Below, in pieces: positions 1-5,385 of a stretch of DNA of 6,494 bases. The notes below the pieces were generated by a model. The model was not told the origin of the DNA. It made no database searches and saw only the letters and a list, made by a program, of their open reading frames with translations. The DNA comes from Methanomassiliicoccales archaeon (GTDB lineage Archaea; Thermoplasmatota; Thermoplasmata; SG8-5): NCBI GenBank assembly GCA_030636255.1, contig DAOVXH010000103.1:1-6494 (forward strand). The letters run 5' to 3'. The position numbers were made by a program, and so were the translations under genes. How positions within the stretch are numbered: position 1 is the first letter of the stretch; each line of letters starts with the position of its first letter.

Positions 1-997
1 TGACCTGCCTTGAACCTGGAGCAACGCCAAATGAAACATCAGGATGTGACTTCTTGCCCTTCATAATCTTGGCAACTGTGACAATGTCTTTGTAACTAGA
101 ATTTGTGCAACTTCCAACAAGAACCTGGTCAACCTTTTTTCCTGCCATGCTTCCAACTGTGATTACGCTTCCAGGACTGTGTGGTGCTGCTGCCAGAGGT
201 ACGATTTCTCCAAGGTCAATGTCTACAACCTTATCGTATTCAGCATCAGCATCGGCTTCCATTGCTACCCAGTCATCCTCACGGCCCTGGGCCTTTAGGA
301 ATTTCCTGGTCTCTTCATCAGATGGGAATAGAGAAGTGGTAACGCCCATTTCTGCGCCCATGTTTGTGATTGTTGCTCTTTCTGGAACTGAAAGGGTCTT
401 CATGCCTGGTCCACCATATTCCATGATTACGCCAACATTTCCTTTCACACTGAAAATTTCCAGCATCTTCAGAACAATGTCTTTTGCAGTAACCCATGGC
501 TTTAGCTGGCCTGTGAGATTGATTTTATAGACTCTGGGACAGGTGATGTAGAACTCGCCGCCGCCCATTGCGACTGCAACATCCAGACCTCCAGCGCCAA
601 TGGCAATCATGCCAATTCCGCCGCCGGTTGGTGTGTGACTGTCTGAACCAACCATGGTCTTTCCTGGTTTCCCGAATCTCTCCAGATGTACCTGGTGACA
701 GATTCCATTTCCGGCCCTTGAATAAACAATACCGAACTTGGCTGCCACTGTCTGAAGATATTTGTGGTCATCAGCGTTCTCAAAACCCACCTGGACAGTG
801 TTATGGTCCACATAGCTCACGGAAAGTTCTGTCTTTACCTTGTCCAAGCCCATTGCTTCAAATTGCAGGTACGCCATTGTTCCTGTAGCGTCCTGTGTCA
901 GGGTCTGGTCAATCTTGATTCCAATTTCCTTTCCTGGTATGTAGTCACCCACTACCAAATGCTCCTCTAGTATCTTTCTTGTAAGATTTTTACCCAT
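1..997 (-). CDS. acn: Aconitate hydratase, Aquifex-type (partial, N-terminal 332 residues)
   Basis: This is the N-terminal half of aconitase, the cytosolic [4Fe-4S] enzyme interconverting citrate and isocitrate in the TCA cycle. The frame stays open from the ATG at 997-995 to the left edge, so the C-terminal half lies outside the window. The protein opens MGKNLTRKILEEHL and carries KIDQTLTQDATGT (28-40), YVDHNT (62-67), GNGICHQVHLERFG (96-109), GSDSHTPTGGG (117-127), SVPERATITNMGAE (203-216) and GSCTNSSY (295-302). C297 is the first of the three cluster cysteines; the later CxxC pair would be off the edge. The wording of these motifs matches, from memory, the Aquifex-type putative aconitase family of about 640-650 residues, not the longer AcnA or AcnB. 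The start is supported by a GAGGAGG six bases upstream and a TATA box beyond it. The gene has its own promoter region, 227 bp after the stop of the 451-residue gene on the same strand. Family assignment is very secure. Confidence 0.96.
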   Translation of the reverse strand, partial: MGKNLTRKILEEHLVVGDYIPGKEIGIKIDQTLTQDATGTMAYLQFEAMGLDKVKTELSVSYVDHNTVQVGFENADDHKYLQTVAAKFGIVYSRAGNGICHQVHLERFGKPGKTMVGSDSHTPTGGGIGMIAIGAGGLDVAVAMGGGEFYITCPRVYKINLTGQLKPWVTAKDIVLKMLEIFSVKGNVGVIMEYGGPGMKTLSVPERATITNMGAEMGVTTSLFPSDEETRKFLKAQGREDDWVAMEADADAEYDKVVDIDLGEIVPLAAAPHSPGSVITVGSMAGKKVDQVLVGSCTNSSYKDIVTVAKIMKGKKSHPDVSFGVAPGSRQV

Positions 998-1003
998 GGT
1001 AAG

Positions 1004-1010
1004 CCTCCTC
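1004..1010 (-). promoter_or_regulatory. Ribosome binding site of aconitase
   Basis: Minus-strand GAGGAGG lies six bases before the aconitase ATG at 997. It fits the 16S rRNA 3' end and fixes the start. Together with the TATA box at 1032-1040 it implies a very short leader that still carries a Shine-Dalgarno sequence. Confidence 0.85.
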
Positions 1011-1031
1011 TCACCCTCTAATTAAATTATG

Positions 1032-1040
1032 TATTTATAT
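1032..1040 (-). promoter_or_regulatory. Candidate archaeal TATA box for aconitase
   Basis: The minus strand reads ATATAAATA here, preceded by purine-rich GAGAAC that could serve as a BRE. A TATA box centred near 1036 would place transcription start about 25 bases downstream, near 1011, giving a leader of about 14 bases that just contains the ribosome binding site. The spacing is coherent, but AT-rich intergenic DNA gives such matches easily, and the assignment assumes an archaeal host. Confidence 0.55.
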
Positions 1041-1091
1041 GTTCTCACACATGCATATACGTACTTTGACAATATGTTTAATTTTCTCAAA

Positions 1092-1155
1092 TAATTTAGT
1101 ACTTGTGGCGAGAATATTGATTATTTAGTATACCATATTCCAATTTATCTAGTAC
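1092..1155. repeat. Three direct copies of an 11-bp box upstream of aconitase
   Basis: Plus-strand copies are TAATTTAGTAC (1092-1102), TTATTTAGTAT (1121-1131) and TTATCTAGTAC (1145-1155). On the aconitase strand the consensus is RTACTARATWA. The copies start 29 and 24 bp apart and lie roughly 50-115 bp upstream of the proposed TATA box, where an archaeal activator or distal regulator could bind. The repeats are visible in the sequence; the operator role is inference, and the AT-rich background weakens it. Confidence 0.45.
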
Positions 1156-1163
1156 AAACTAGA
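1148..1163. repeat. Perfect 6-bp inverted repeat TCTAGT-N4-ACTAGA
   Basis: TCTAGT and ACTAGA are perfect reverse complements separated by ACAA. The left arm overlaps the third 11-bp box. It may be a dyad binding site for a dimeric regulator or a minor hairpin in the 3' tail of the upstream transcript. Its function is unknown. Confidence 0.4.
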
Positions 1164-1170
1164 ATAAAAG

Positions 1171-1208
1171 GAATAATTCGCTTGAATGATATCATCTTGC
1201 GAATATTC
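1171..1208 (-). terminator. Imperfect 38-bp palindrome after the 451-residue gene (terminator or operator)
   Basis: The outer arms GAATAATTCGC and GCGAATATTC pair with one bulged base. The centre is the perfect palindrome ATGATATCAT (1186-1195), and a short asymmetric internal loop separates the two. On the minus strand it begins 17 bases after the stop codon at 1225 and is followed by CCTTTTATTC, so hairpin plus T-run could end the transcript. Archaeal termination relies mainly on T-rich tracts, so the palindrome could instead be a regulator site upstream of aconitase. Confidence 0.45.
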
Positions 1209-1210
1209 TA

Positions 1211-1227
1211 TGATGAGTGTATCATCA
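1211..1227 (-). repeat. Short hairpin TGATGA-N5-TCATCA spanning the stop codon
   Basis: TGATGA (1211-1216) and TCATCA (1222-1227) are perfect reverse complements around a 5-base loop. The right arm includes the TGA stop of the 451-residue gene. Together with the adjacent 38-bp palindrome it makes a densely dyadic 3' region. It may contribute to termination or mRNA stability, but a stem this short could arise by chance. Confidence 0.35.
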
Positions 1228-2580
1228 TTCAAGCTCATGAGTGAAAGCGCCAGTCATTGCAGCATAGGTGTCGAAATCATCTGTCCAGTCAAACCTGCTG
1301 TCAAAGTCCTTTTTGTGCTGTTTGTCATAGCTTGAGAGGAACCTGCCCTGGTGATTCTTCCACTTCTTTGTGGTGGTCAACCTCATGGTCTTCAACTGGT
1401 TGGAAATATCATACGAGACAATACCGTCCATCTTGTCAAATGCCTTCTTTGCGAATTCCTGTGCTGATTTTTGTGAGTCTGACAATATTGAAAGTAATAT
1501 GTCATCCTCTCCTAAAGTGAATGTCAGATAGGTCAAAAAGACATTGTCAGGGAAATCATAGGCAATTATCTTCGAACGAATTGTCTGAATATCCCCTGGC
1601 ATCACCCTGAGAGATATCAGGAAACGCTCCAGGTTCCGTGGGTGCTCCTTTGGCATAAGGAAATATGTGGGGCTCATCATTGGTATTGTTCTTGTCTTAC
1701 GTGAATCAACCAATGTTGGAAGGTCCTTTACAACCATGGTTCTTAAGACCTCAAAGTTTGTGGCCTCAGAAATAACTGTTATGTAATCCTTGGCATCCTG
1801 TTGTGATGCATAGTAGGCAGTAAAGTTCTTTGATTCCATAGCTGGAACATTCTTTTCCACATCCTCCCATAACTTTGGCAGGTTTTTCTTTGAAAATAGC
1901 CTTATTATGACGCTCATGGGGGCCTTCTCATTTACATACTTGGCATATGCCTCTGGATTTGCCATGGCGCCCTTCTGGCCTGCTGGAACAGAGTACATGA
2001 ACCTTCCAACATGAGTCTTCAATTTGTCCTCTGGTAGAAGGGGTATCCTCTCAACAACCTTTGAAGTGTCATGAGCCAGTACGCCATCAATCTTGCTTAT
2101 GGTGTTTTCAGCGAACTTCAAGGCATTCTCCCTGTCCTTGGCAAGTATTGACAGTATAAGGTCATCGTCACCGAAGGAATATGATAGGTATGTTACGTTT
2201 ACTCCATCTGGATATTTCATGTCCGAAAGAAGTTTTGTATAAACCTCATCATATTTGCCTGGCTCGATTCTCAGGAATAACATAAACCTGCTGAGATCCT
2301 TCTCATGGCCCTCTGGCAATGGGAAGTACACCGGACTCATTATGGGAATTGTTATAGATTTCCTCACAGAGGTCATGGTTTCCAGGTTCTTCAGAAACAC
2401 CTTTTGGATGGCATCTACATTCTTAACATCAAGTACGATGCTCAGGAATTTCTTGCCCTCCTGCCTTATAGCATACAGTGGACGAATGTCCTCCCAGTAT
2501 AGATTTCTCTTCTCTGACTCAAGCAATTTTCCAAGACTGTCCAATCCTCCCTTAGGGTATAATCTCACCAATACTAACAT
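1225..2580 (-). CDS. Tandemly duplicated protein with four predicted ferredoxin-like (RAM/Lrp-effector-like) units, function unknown
   Basis: I do not recognise a named family for this 451-residue protein. Residues 1-194 and 222-414 are an internal duplication. Shared segments include TIPxMSPxYF (77-86 and 298-307), H92/H313, LRxxPG, TYL, GDDDLILSIL versus GEDDILLSIL (137-146 and 357-366), DG-x4-D-x-S, and HxGRF (190-194 and 410-414). Each half reads as two strand-helix-strand-strand-helix-strand units, roughly 1-89 and 97-180 in the first half. The second unit resembles the Lrp/AsnC effector (RAM) domain in its PG turn, GxxD before a hydrophobic strand, and a terminal DGV...DTS strand. There is no helix-turn-helix, signal peptide or membrane segment, so it should be cytosolic and not DNA-binding by itself. 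A linker occupies 195-221, and an acidic, aromatic tail 415-451. An AAAGGAGGG five bases upstream fixes the start. Its place just upstream of aconitase and divergent from sucCD suggests a metabolite sensor or accessory factor for the TCA cycle, which is inference. A distant chlorite-dismutase/HemQ-type relative is an alternative. Confidence 0.85.
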   Translation of the reverse strand: MLVLVRLYPKGGLDSLGKLLESEKRNLYWEDIRPLYAIRQEGKKFLSIVLDVKNVDAIQKVFLKNLETMTSVRKSITIPIMSPVYFPLPEGHEKDLSRFMLFLRIEPGKYDEVYTKLLSDMKYPDGVNVTYLSYSFGDDDLILSILAKDRENALKFAENTISKIDGVLAHDTSKVVERIPLLPEDKLKTHVGRFMYSVPAGQKGAMANPEAYAKYVNEKAPMSVIIRLFSKKNLPKLWEDVEKNVPAMESKNFTAYYASQQDAKDYITVISEATNFEVLRTMVVKDLPTLVDSRKTRTIPMMSPTYFLMPKEHPRNLERFLISLRVMPGDIQTIRSKIIAYDFPDNVFLTYLTFTLGEDDILLSILSDSQKSAQEFAKKAFDKMDGIVSYDISNQLKTMRLTTTKKWKNHQGRFLSSYDKQHKKDFDSRFDWTDDFDTYAAMTGAFTHELE

Positions 2581-2585
2581 AATAT

Positions 2586-2594
2586 CCCTCCTTT
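2586..2594 (-). promoter_or_regulatory. Ribosome binding site of the 451-residue gene
   Basis: Minus-strand AAAGGAGGG ends five bases before the ATG at 2580. It is a strong Shine-Dalgarno match and identifies this ATG as the start. Confidence 0.85.
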
Positions 2595-2627
2595 AATGGA
2601 ATTATTAAACAGTAATGTTCACTGATG

Positions 2628-2635
2628 TATAAAAA
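2628..2635 (-). promoter_or_regulatory. Candidate TATA box for the 451-residue gene
   Basis: The minus strand reads TTTTTATA, about 50 bases upstream of the ATG. With the usual 25-base offset, transcription would start near 2606, giving a leader of about 25 bases that contains the ribosome binding site. It fits archaeal promoter geometry but is untested. Confidence 0.5.
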
Positions 2636-2654
2636 CCTTCTGTGCCTGGCCACA

Positions 2655-2711
2655 ATTAAATAAATAAATATGCTAAAATATTGTCCAATTTTTTTACATT
2701 AATATTATTTA
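2655..2711 (+). promoter_or_regulatory. AT-rich promoter region for sucCD
   Basis: The plus strand of the 163-bp divergent intergenic region is very AT-rich here. It holds a TAAATAAATAAATA run (2661-2671 and just before) and a TTAATATTATTTA stretch (2699-2711). A TATA element in the second would start transcription near 2725-2735, giving a leader of about 10-20 bases. One in the first would give a leader of about 50 bases. I cannot choose between them by eye. No Shine-Dalgarno sequence lies directly before the ATG at 2744. Confidence 0.4.
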
Positions 2712-2743
2712 GGGAGTTAGCATTCTCCGGCTGATATTAATCC

Positions 2744-3928
2744 ATGTCAGGAAGTGATAAATTGAAAATTCATGAATATCAGGCAAAGGAGTTTTTTAGA
2801 AAGTATGAAATCCCAGTACCAGAAGGCAGGTCTGCTGTAACTGCAGAAGAAGCAGGACAGCTGGCTACAACATTCTCAGGCCCTTATGTGGTAAAGGCCC
2901 AAATACATGCTGGAGGCCGGGGAAAAGGTGGAGGCATCAAGGTAGGCAATACCCCTGAGGAGGTCAAGGAATTAGCTGGCCAGATAATCGGTATGAACCT
3001 TGTGACGCATCAAACCGGGCCGGAAGGAAGGATAGTTGGCACGGTCCTGGTGGAAAAAGCATCAGATATAGAGCGTGAAATCTATCTGGCTGTAGTCATT
3101 GACAGGGAGACTTCAAAAATCGCCATCATATCATCCTCTGAGGGAGGCGTTGAGATAGAAACCGTTGCTGCCAATACACCAGAGAAAATCAACAAGCACT
3201 GGGTGGATCCAACAGCAGGCTTAATGCCATATCAGGCAAGGAGTATTTGTTTCAAGCTTGGTTTAACTGGCCAGGCATTCAAGGACGGCGTAAAATGTGT
3301 GAATAATCTGTACAAGCTGTTCATAGGCGAGGAACTAACACTGGCCGAGATAAATCCACTGGTGGTCACAAAGGAAGGCGAGCTAATTGCACTGGATGCG
3401 AAACTGAACCTTGACGGAGATACTGTTTTCAGGCACCCGGAACATCCAGGATTAAGGGACACCAATGAAGAAGATCCCCTTGAAGTGGAAGCATCCAAGC
3501 ATGGACTGAGTTACATCAAATTATCAGGCTCGGTTGGCTGCATGGTGAACGGCGCCGGTCTGGCAATGGCAACCATGGACCTTATCAAACTTTCAGGCAG
3601 CGAGCCAGCTAACTTTCTGGATGTAGGCGGAACAGCATCCAGCGAGGCTGTAGAAAACGCTTTCAGAATACTGATGATGGACAAGAGCGTGAAATGCGTT
3701 TTAATTAACATATTTGGCGGAATAGTCAGATGCGACAGGGTTGCAACTGGCGTGGTAGAGGCCATCAGGAACATTGGAAATGTTGAAGTGCCAATAGTTG
3801 CCCGGCTAGAGGGAACCAATGCCAAGGAAGGTATTGAAATCCTCAATAGTTCAGGTCTGCCATTCCACACAATTTCAGGATTCAAAGAAGCTGCTGAAAA
3901 GGCAGTAGAGCTTGCAGGAGGTGCTTGA
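2744..3928 (+). CDS. sucC: Succinyl-CoA synthetase (ADP-forming), beta subunit
   Basis: This is the beta subunit of succinyl-CoA synthetase. With SucD it converts succinyl-CoA, ADP and phosphate to succinate, CoA and ATP in the TCA cycle. At 394 residues it is close to the usual 385-390. The N-terminal ATP-grasp region shows KIHEYQAKEFF (8-18), KAQIHAGGRGKGGG (51-64), VEKASDIEREIYLAVVIDR (103-121), AEINPLVV (201-208) and ALDAKLNLD (216-224). The C-terminal ligase domain shows GCMVNGAGLAMATMD (265-279), NFLDVGGTAS (290-299), NIFGGIVRCD (322-331) and RLEGTNAKEG (354-363). All expected motifs are intact. Nucleotide preference (ATP or GTP) cannot be read from the sequence. The ATG at 2744 adds a short MSGSDK extension. 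A TTG at 2762, preceded by AGGAAGTGA, would give the family's canonical MKIHEYQ start, so the true N-terminus is uncertain. The stop codon directly abuts the sucD start, and the two form an operon. Confidence 0.97.
   Translation: MSGSDKLKIHEYQAKEFFRKYEIPVPEGRSAVTAEEAGQLATTFSGPYVVKAQIHAGGRGKGGGIKVGNTPEEVKELAGQIIGMNLVTHQTGPEGRIVGTVLVEKASDIEREIYLAVVIDRETSKIAIISSSEGGVEIETVAANTPEKINKHWVDPTAGLMPYQARSICFKLGLTGQAFKDGVKCVNNLYKLFIGEELTLAEINPLVVTKEGELIALDAKLNLDGDTVFRHPEHPGLRDTNEEDPLEVEASKHGLSYIKLSGSVGCMVNGAGLAMATMDLIKLSGSEPANFLDVGGTASSEAVENAFRILMMDKSVKCVLINIFGGIVRCDRVATGVVEAIRNIGNVEVPIVARLEGTNAKEGIEILNSSGLPFHTISGFKEAAEKAVELAGGA
2749..2757 (+). promoter_or_regulatory. Possible ribosome binding site inside the sucC N-terminus
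   Basis: AGGAAGTGA lies a few bases before an in-frame TTG at 2762. Starting there would remove six residues and begin the protein at the conserved KIHEYQAKE segment. The upstream ATG has no such site and would rely on leaderless or near-leaderless initiation. The site is only a partial Shine-Dalgarno match. Confidence 0.35.
3916..3923 (+). promoter_or_regulatory. Ribosome binding site of sucD
   Basis: AGGAGGTG sits inside the last codons of sucC, five bases before the sucD ATG at 3929. It is a full Shine-Dalgarno core and fixes the start. Confidence 0.88.
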
Positions 3929-4804
3929 ATGTCAATACTTCTAACAGGCGAGACAAAAGCACTTGTCCAGGGCCTTGGAAAAGAAGGTCAATTTCATGCA
4001 GAGCGAATGCTCCAGTACGGAACAAAACTCGTAGGAGGAATTAGACCAGGAAAGGCTGGCCAGGATGTTCTGGGACTGCCTACTTTCAATACTGTTGAGG
4101 ATGCTATTGCAGAAACAGGGGCAAATGCCTCAATTATTTTTGTTCCAGCACCATATGCAGCAGATGCAGCCATTGAGGCAATAGATGCAAAACTGGATTT
4201 AGTCGTGCTAATCACAGAGGGAATTCCACCACTGGACATGCTGAAAGTCAAGCAATTGCTGAAACACAGCAAGACCAAGTTAATAGGTCCAAACTGCCCT
4301 GGTATCATAACCCCGAATATTGGGAAGATGGGAATCATGCCAGTAGAGATTTACAACCCTGGAAGATGCGGTGTTATTTCCCGTTCCGGAACCCTGACAT
4401 ACGAAGTTGCAGCCCAGATAACTAATGTTGGATTAGGGCAGAGCACCTGCCTGGGTATTGGCGGGGACCCAATCATAGGAACCTCACACAGGGACGCACT
4501 GGAGCTATTCAATAATGATCCAGAAACAGATTTAGTCGCACTCATTGGAGAAATAGGCGGTTCAGACGAGGAAATCGCAGCCCAGTACATCAAGGACCAC
4601 ATGAAGAAGCCAGTTGTAGCATTCATAGCAGGAAGCACAGCACCACCAGGAAAGCGCATGGGCCATGCAGGAGCAATAATTGCCGGCGGAAAAGGAACAG
4701 CTGCCGAAAAGAAGAAAGCTCTCAGTGCCGCTGGCGCAACAGTGTGTGACTCGCCTGCTGATATTGGAATTGCGGCGAAGAAAGTCTTAGATGGACAGGC
4801 TTAA
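3929..4804 (+). CDS. sucD: Succinyl-CoA synthetase (ADP-forming), alpha subunit
   Basis: This is the alpha subunit, which binds CoA and carries the phosphorylated histidine during succinyl-CoA/succinate conversion with SucC. The 291-residue length is typical. Visible motifs are an N-terminal Rossmann CoA-binding domain with VQGLGKEGQFH (13-23) and GTKLVGGIRPGKAG (31-44), then ITEGIPPLDM (95-104), IGPNCPGIITP (119-129), SRSGTLTYE (151-159), GIGGDPIIGT (176-185), GEIGGSDEE (207-215) and GKRMGHAGAIIAGGKGTA (241-258). H246 is the active-site histidine equivalent. One oddity is the CoA-binding loop: the usual GxTGxxGxFH is one residue shorter here, with no threonine (GLGKEGQFH), and the reading frame shows no disruption. 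The start follows the sucC TGA with no gap (TGAATG), indicating translational coupling. The 3' end overlaps the convergent fumarase beta gene, and the two stop codons share a TTAA, so there is no room for a terminator between them. Confidence 0.97.
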   Translation: MSILLTGETKALVQGLGKEGQFHAERMLQYGTKLVGGIRPGKAGQDVLGLPTFNTVEDAIAETGANASIIFVPAPYAADAAIEAIDAKLDLVVLITEGIPPLDMLKVKQLLKHSKTKLIGPNCPGIITPNIGKMGIMPVEIYNPGRCGVISRSGTLTYEVAAQITNVGLGQSTCLGIGGDPIIGTSHRDALELFNNDPETDLVALIGEIGGSDEEIAAQYIKDHMKKPVVAFIAGSTAPPGKRMGHAGAIIAGGKGTAAEKKKALSAAGATVCDSPADIGIAAKKVLDGQA

Positions 4805-5385
4805 TCTCCCAAAAGCCTCTCCAAATTTTCCTTTGTCTTGGAATTAACATCATCGTAGAGCGAATGCCCTTTGGAGTCCATGGACACTATCAGCGGCCCA
4901 AAGCCCTTGGCCTCGAAGACCCAGACTGCCTCTGGCATGCCTAGTTCTTCCAGGTAATAAACTCCCTTAACTTCTCCAAGGCCTTTTGCAGCCAGTGCTC
5001 CTGCTCCTCCGGTGAATGATACATAAACCACATTATGCTTTTTCAGGGATTCTAATGTCAGGGGGCCCATGCCGCCCTTACCTATGATGAGTTTAACTTT
5101 GAATTTATCAAGAAATTCTGGTTCAAGTGTCTCCATCCTGAAACTTGTTGTTGGTCCCGCAGAGATAATGTTCCATTTGCCGTCCTTCTGCTGCATCACT
5201 GGGCCGCAATGATAGAGCCCGAGGCCGGTCATGTCAAAGCCTGGTATGTCCCCATGCTCCAGTAGTTCCATATGTGCCTCGTCCCTGGCTGTGAACACTG
5301 TTCCTGAGAGATAGATTATATCTCCTGCTACCAACTTGGAAATTGTTTCATTATCAATTGGGGTTTTAAGATTATATTCAGCCAT
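4801..5385 (-). CDS. Class I fumarate hydratase, beta subunit (C-terminal-domain type)
   Basis: This is the small subunit of the two-subunit [4Fe-4S] class I fumarase, which hydrates fumarate to malate. It matches the C-terminal domain of single-chain class I fumarases and, at 194 residues, has the normal subunit length. Motifs are GDIIYLSGTVFTARDEAH (21-38), YHCGPV (58-63), SAGPTTSFRME (75-85), IGKGGMG (101-107), GGAGALAAKGL (126-136) and a tail around WVFEAKGFGPLIVSMDSKG (155-173). Related subunits occur in L(+)-tartrate dehydratase, but clustering with aconitase and succinyl-CoA synthetase favours fumarase. The ATG overlaps the alpha-subunit stop by one base (TAATG) and has GGAGGG eight bases upstream. 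Its stop codon overlaps that of sucD on the other strand. I leave the gene symbol empty because naming of archaeal fumarase subunits is inconsistent. Confidence 0.94.
   Translation of the reverse strand: MAEYNLKTPIDNETISKLVAGDIIYLSGTVFTARDEAHMELLEHGDIPGFDMTGLGLYHCGPVMQQKDGKWNIISAGPTTSFRMETLEPEFLDKFKVKLIIGKGGMGPLTLESLKKHNVVYVSFTGGAGALAAKGLGEVKGVYYLEELGMPEAVWVFEAKGFGPLIVSMDSKGHSLYDDVNSKTKENLERLLGD

Noticed and set aside
105..970. Open frames of 68-141 codons on both strands over the aconitase region
   Set aside because: They are shadows of the aconitase frame: low-complexity serine/proline or histidine-rich translations without family motifs.
1011..1090. Bacterial -35/-10 promoter upstream of aconitase
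   Set aside because: A TTGTCA-like hexamer exists, but no well-spaced TATAAT follows. The TATA-box geometry fits an archaeal promoter better.
1225..2580. Assignment of the 451-residue protein as a full Lrp/AsnC transcription regulator
   Set aside because: No N-terminal helix-turn-helix is present, and the chain is a duplication of effector-like units only.
1225..2580. Firm assignment of the 451-residue protein to the chlorite dismutase/HemQ family
   Set aside because: The domain pairing and some local wording are reminiscent, but the typical WYxLPxEER...HG heme-ligand segment is absent, so it is kept only as a remote alternative.
2655..2671. TAAATAAATAAATA run as a meaningful tandem repeat
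   Set aside because: It is a short, low-complexity AT stretch, expected in an archaeal promoter region, with too few units to claim a repeat array.
3232..4659. Minus-strand open frames of 88-124 codons across sucC and sucD
   Set aside because: They lie wholly inside well-supported plus-strand genes and have serine/isoleucine-rich shadow composition with no ribosome binding site logic.
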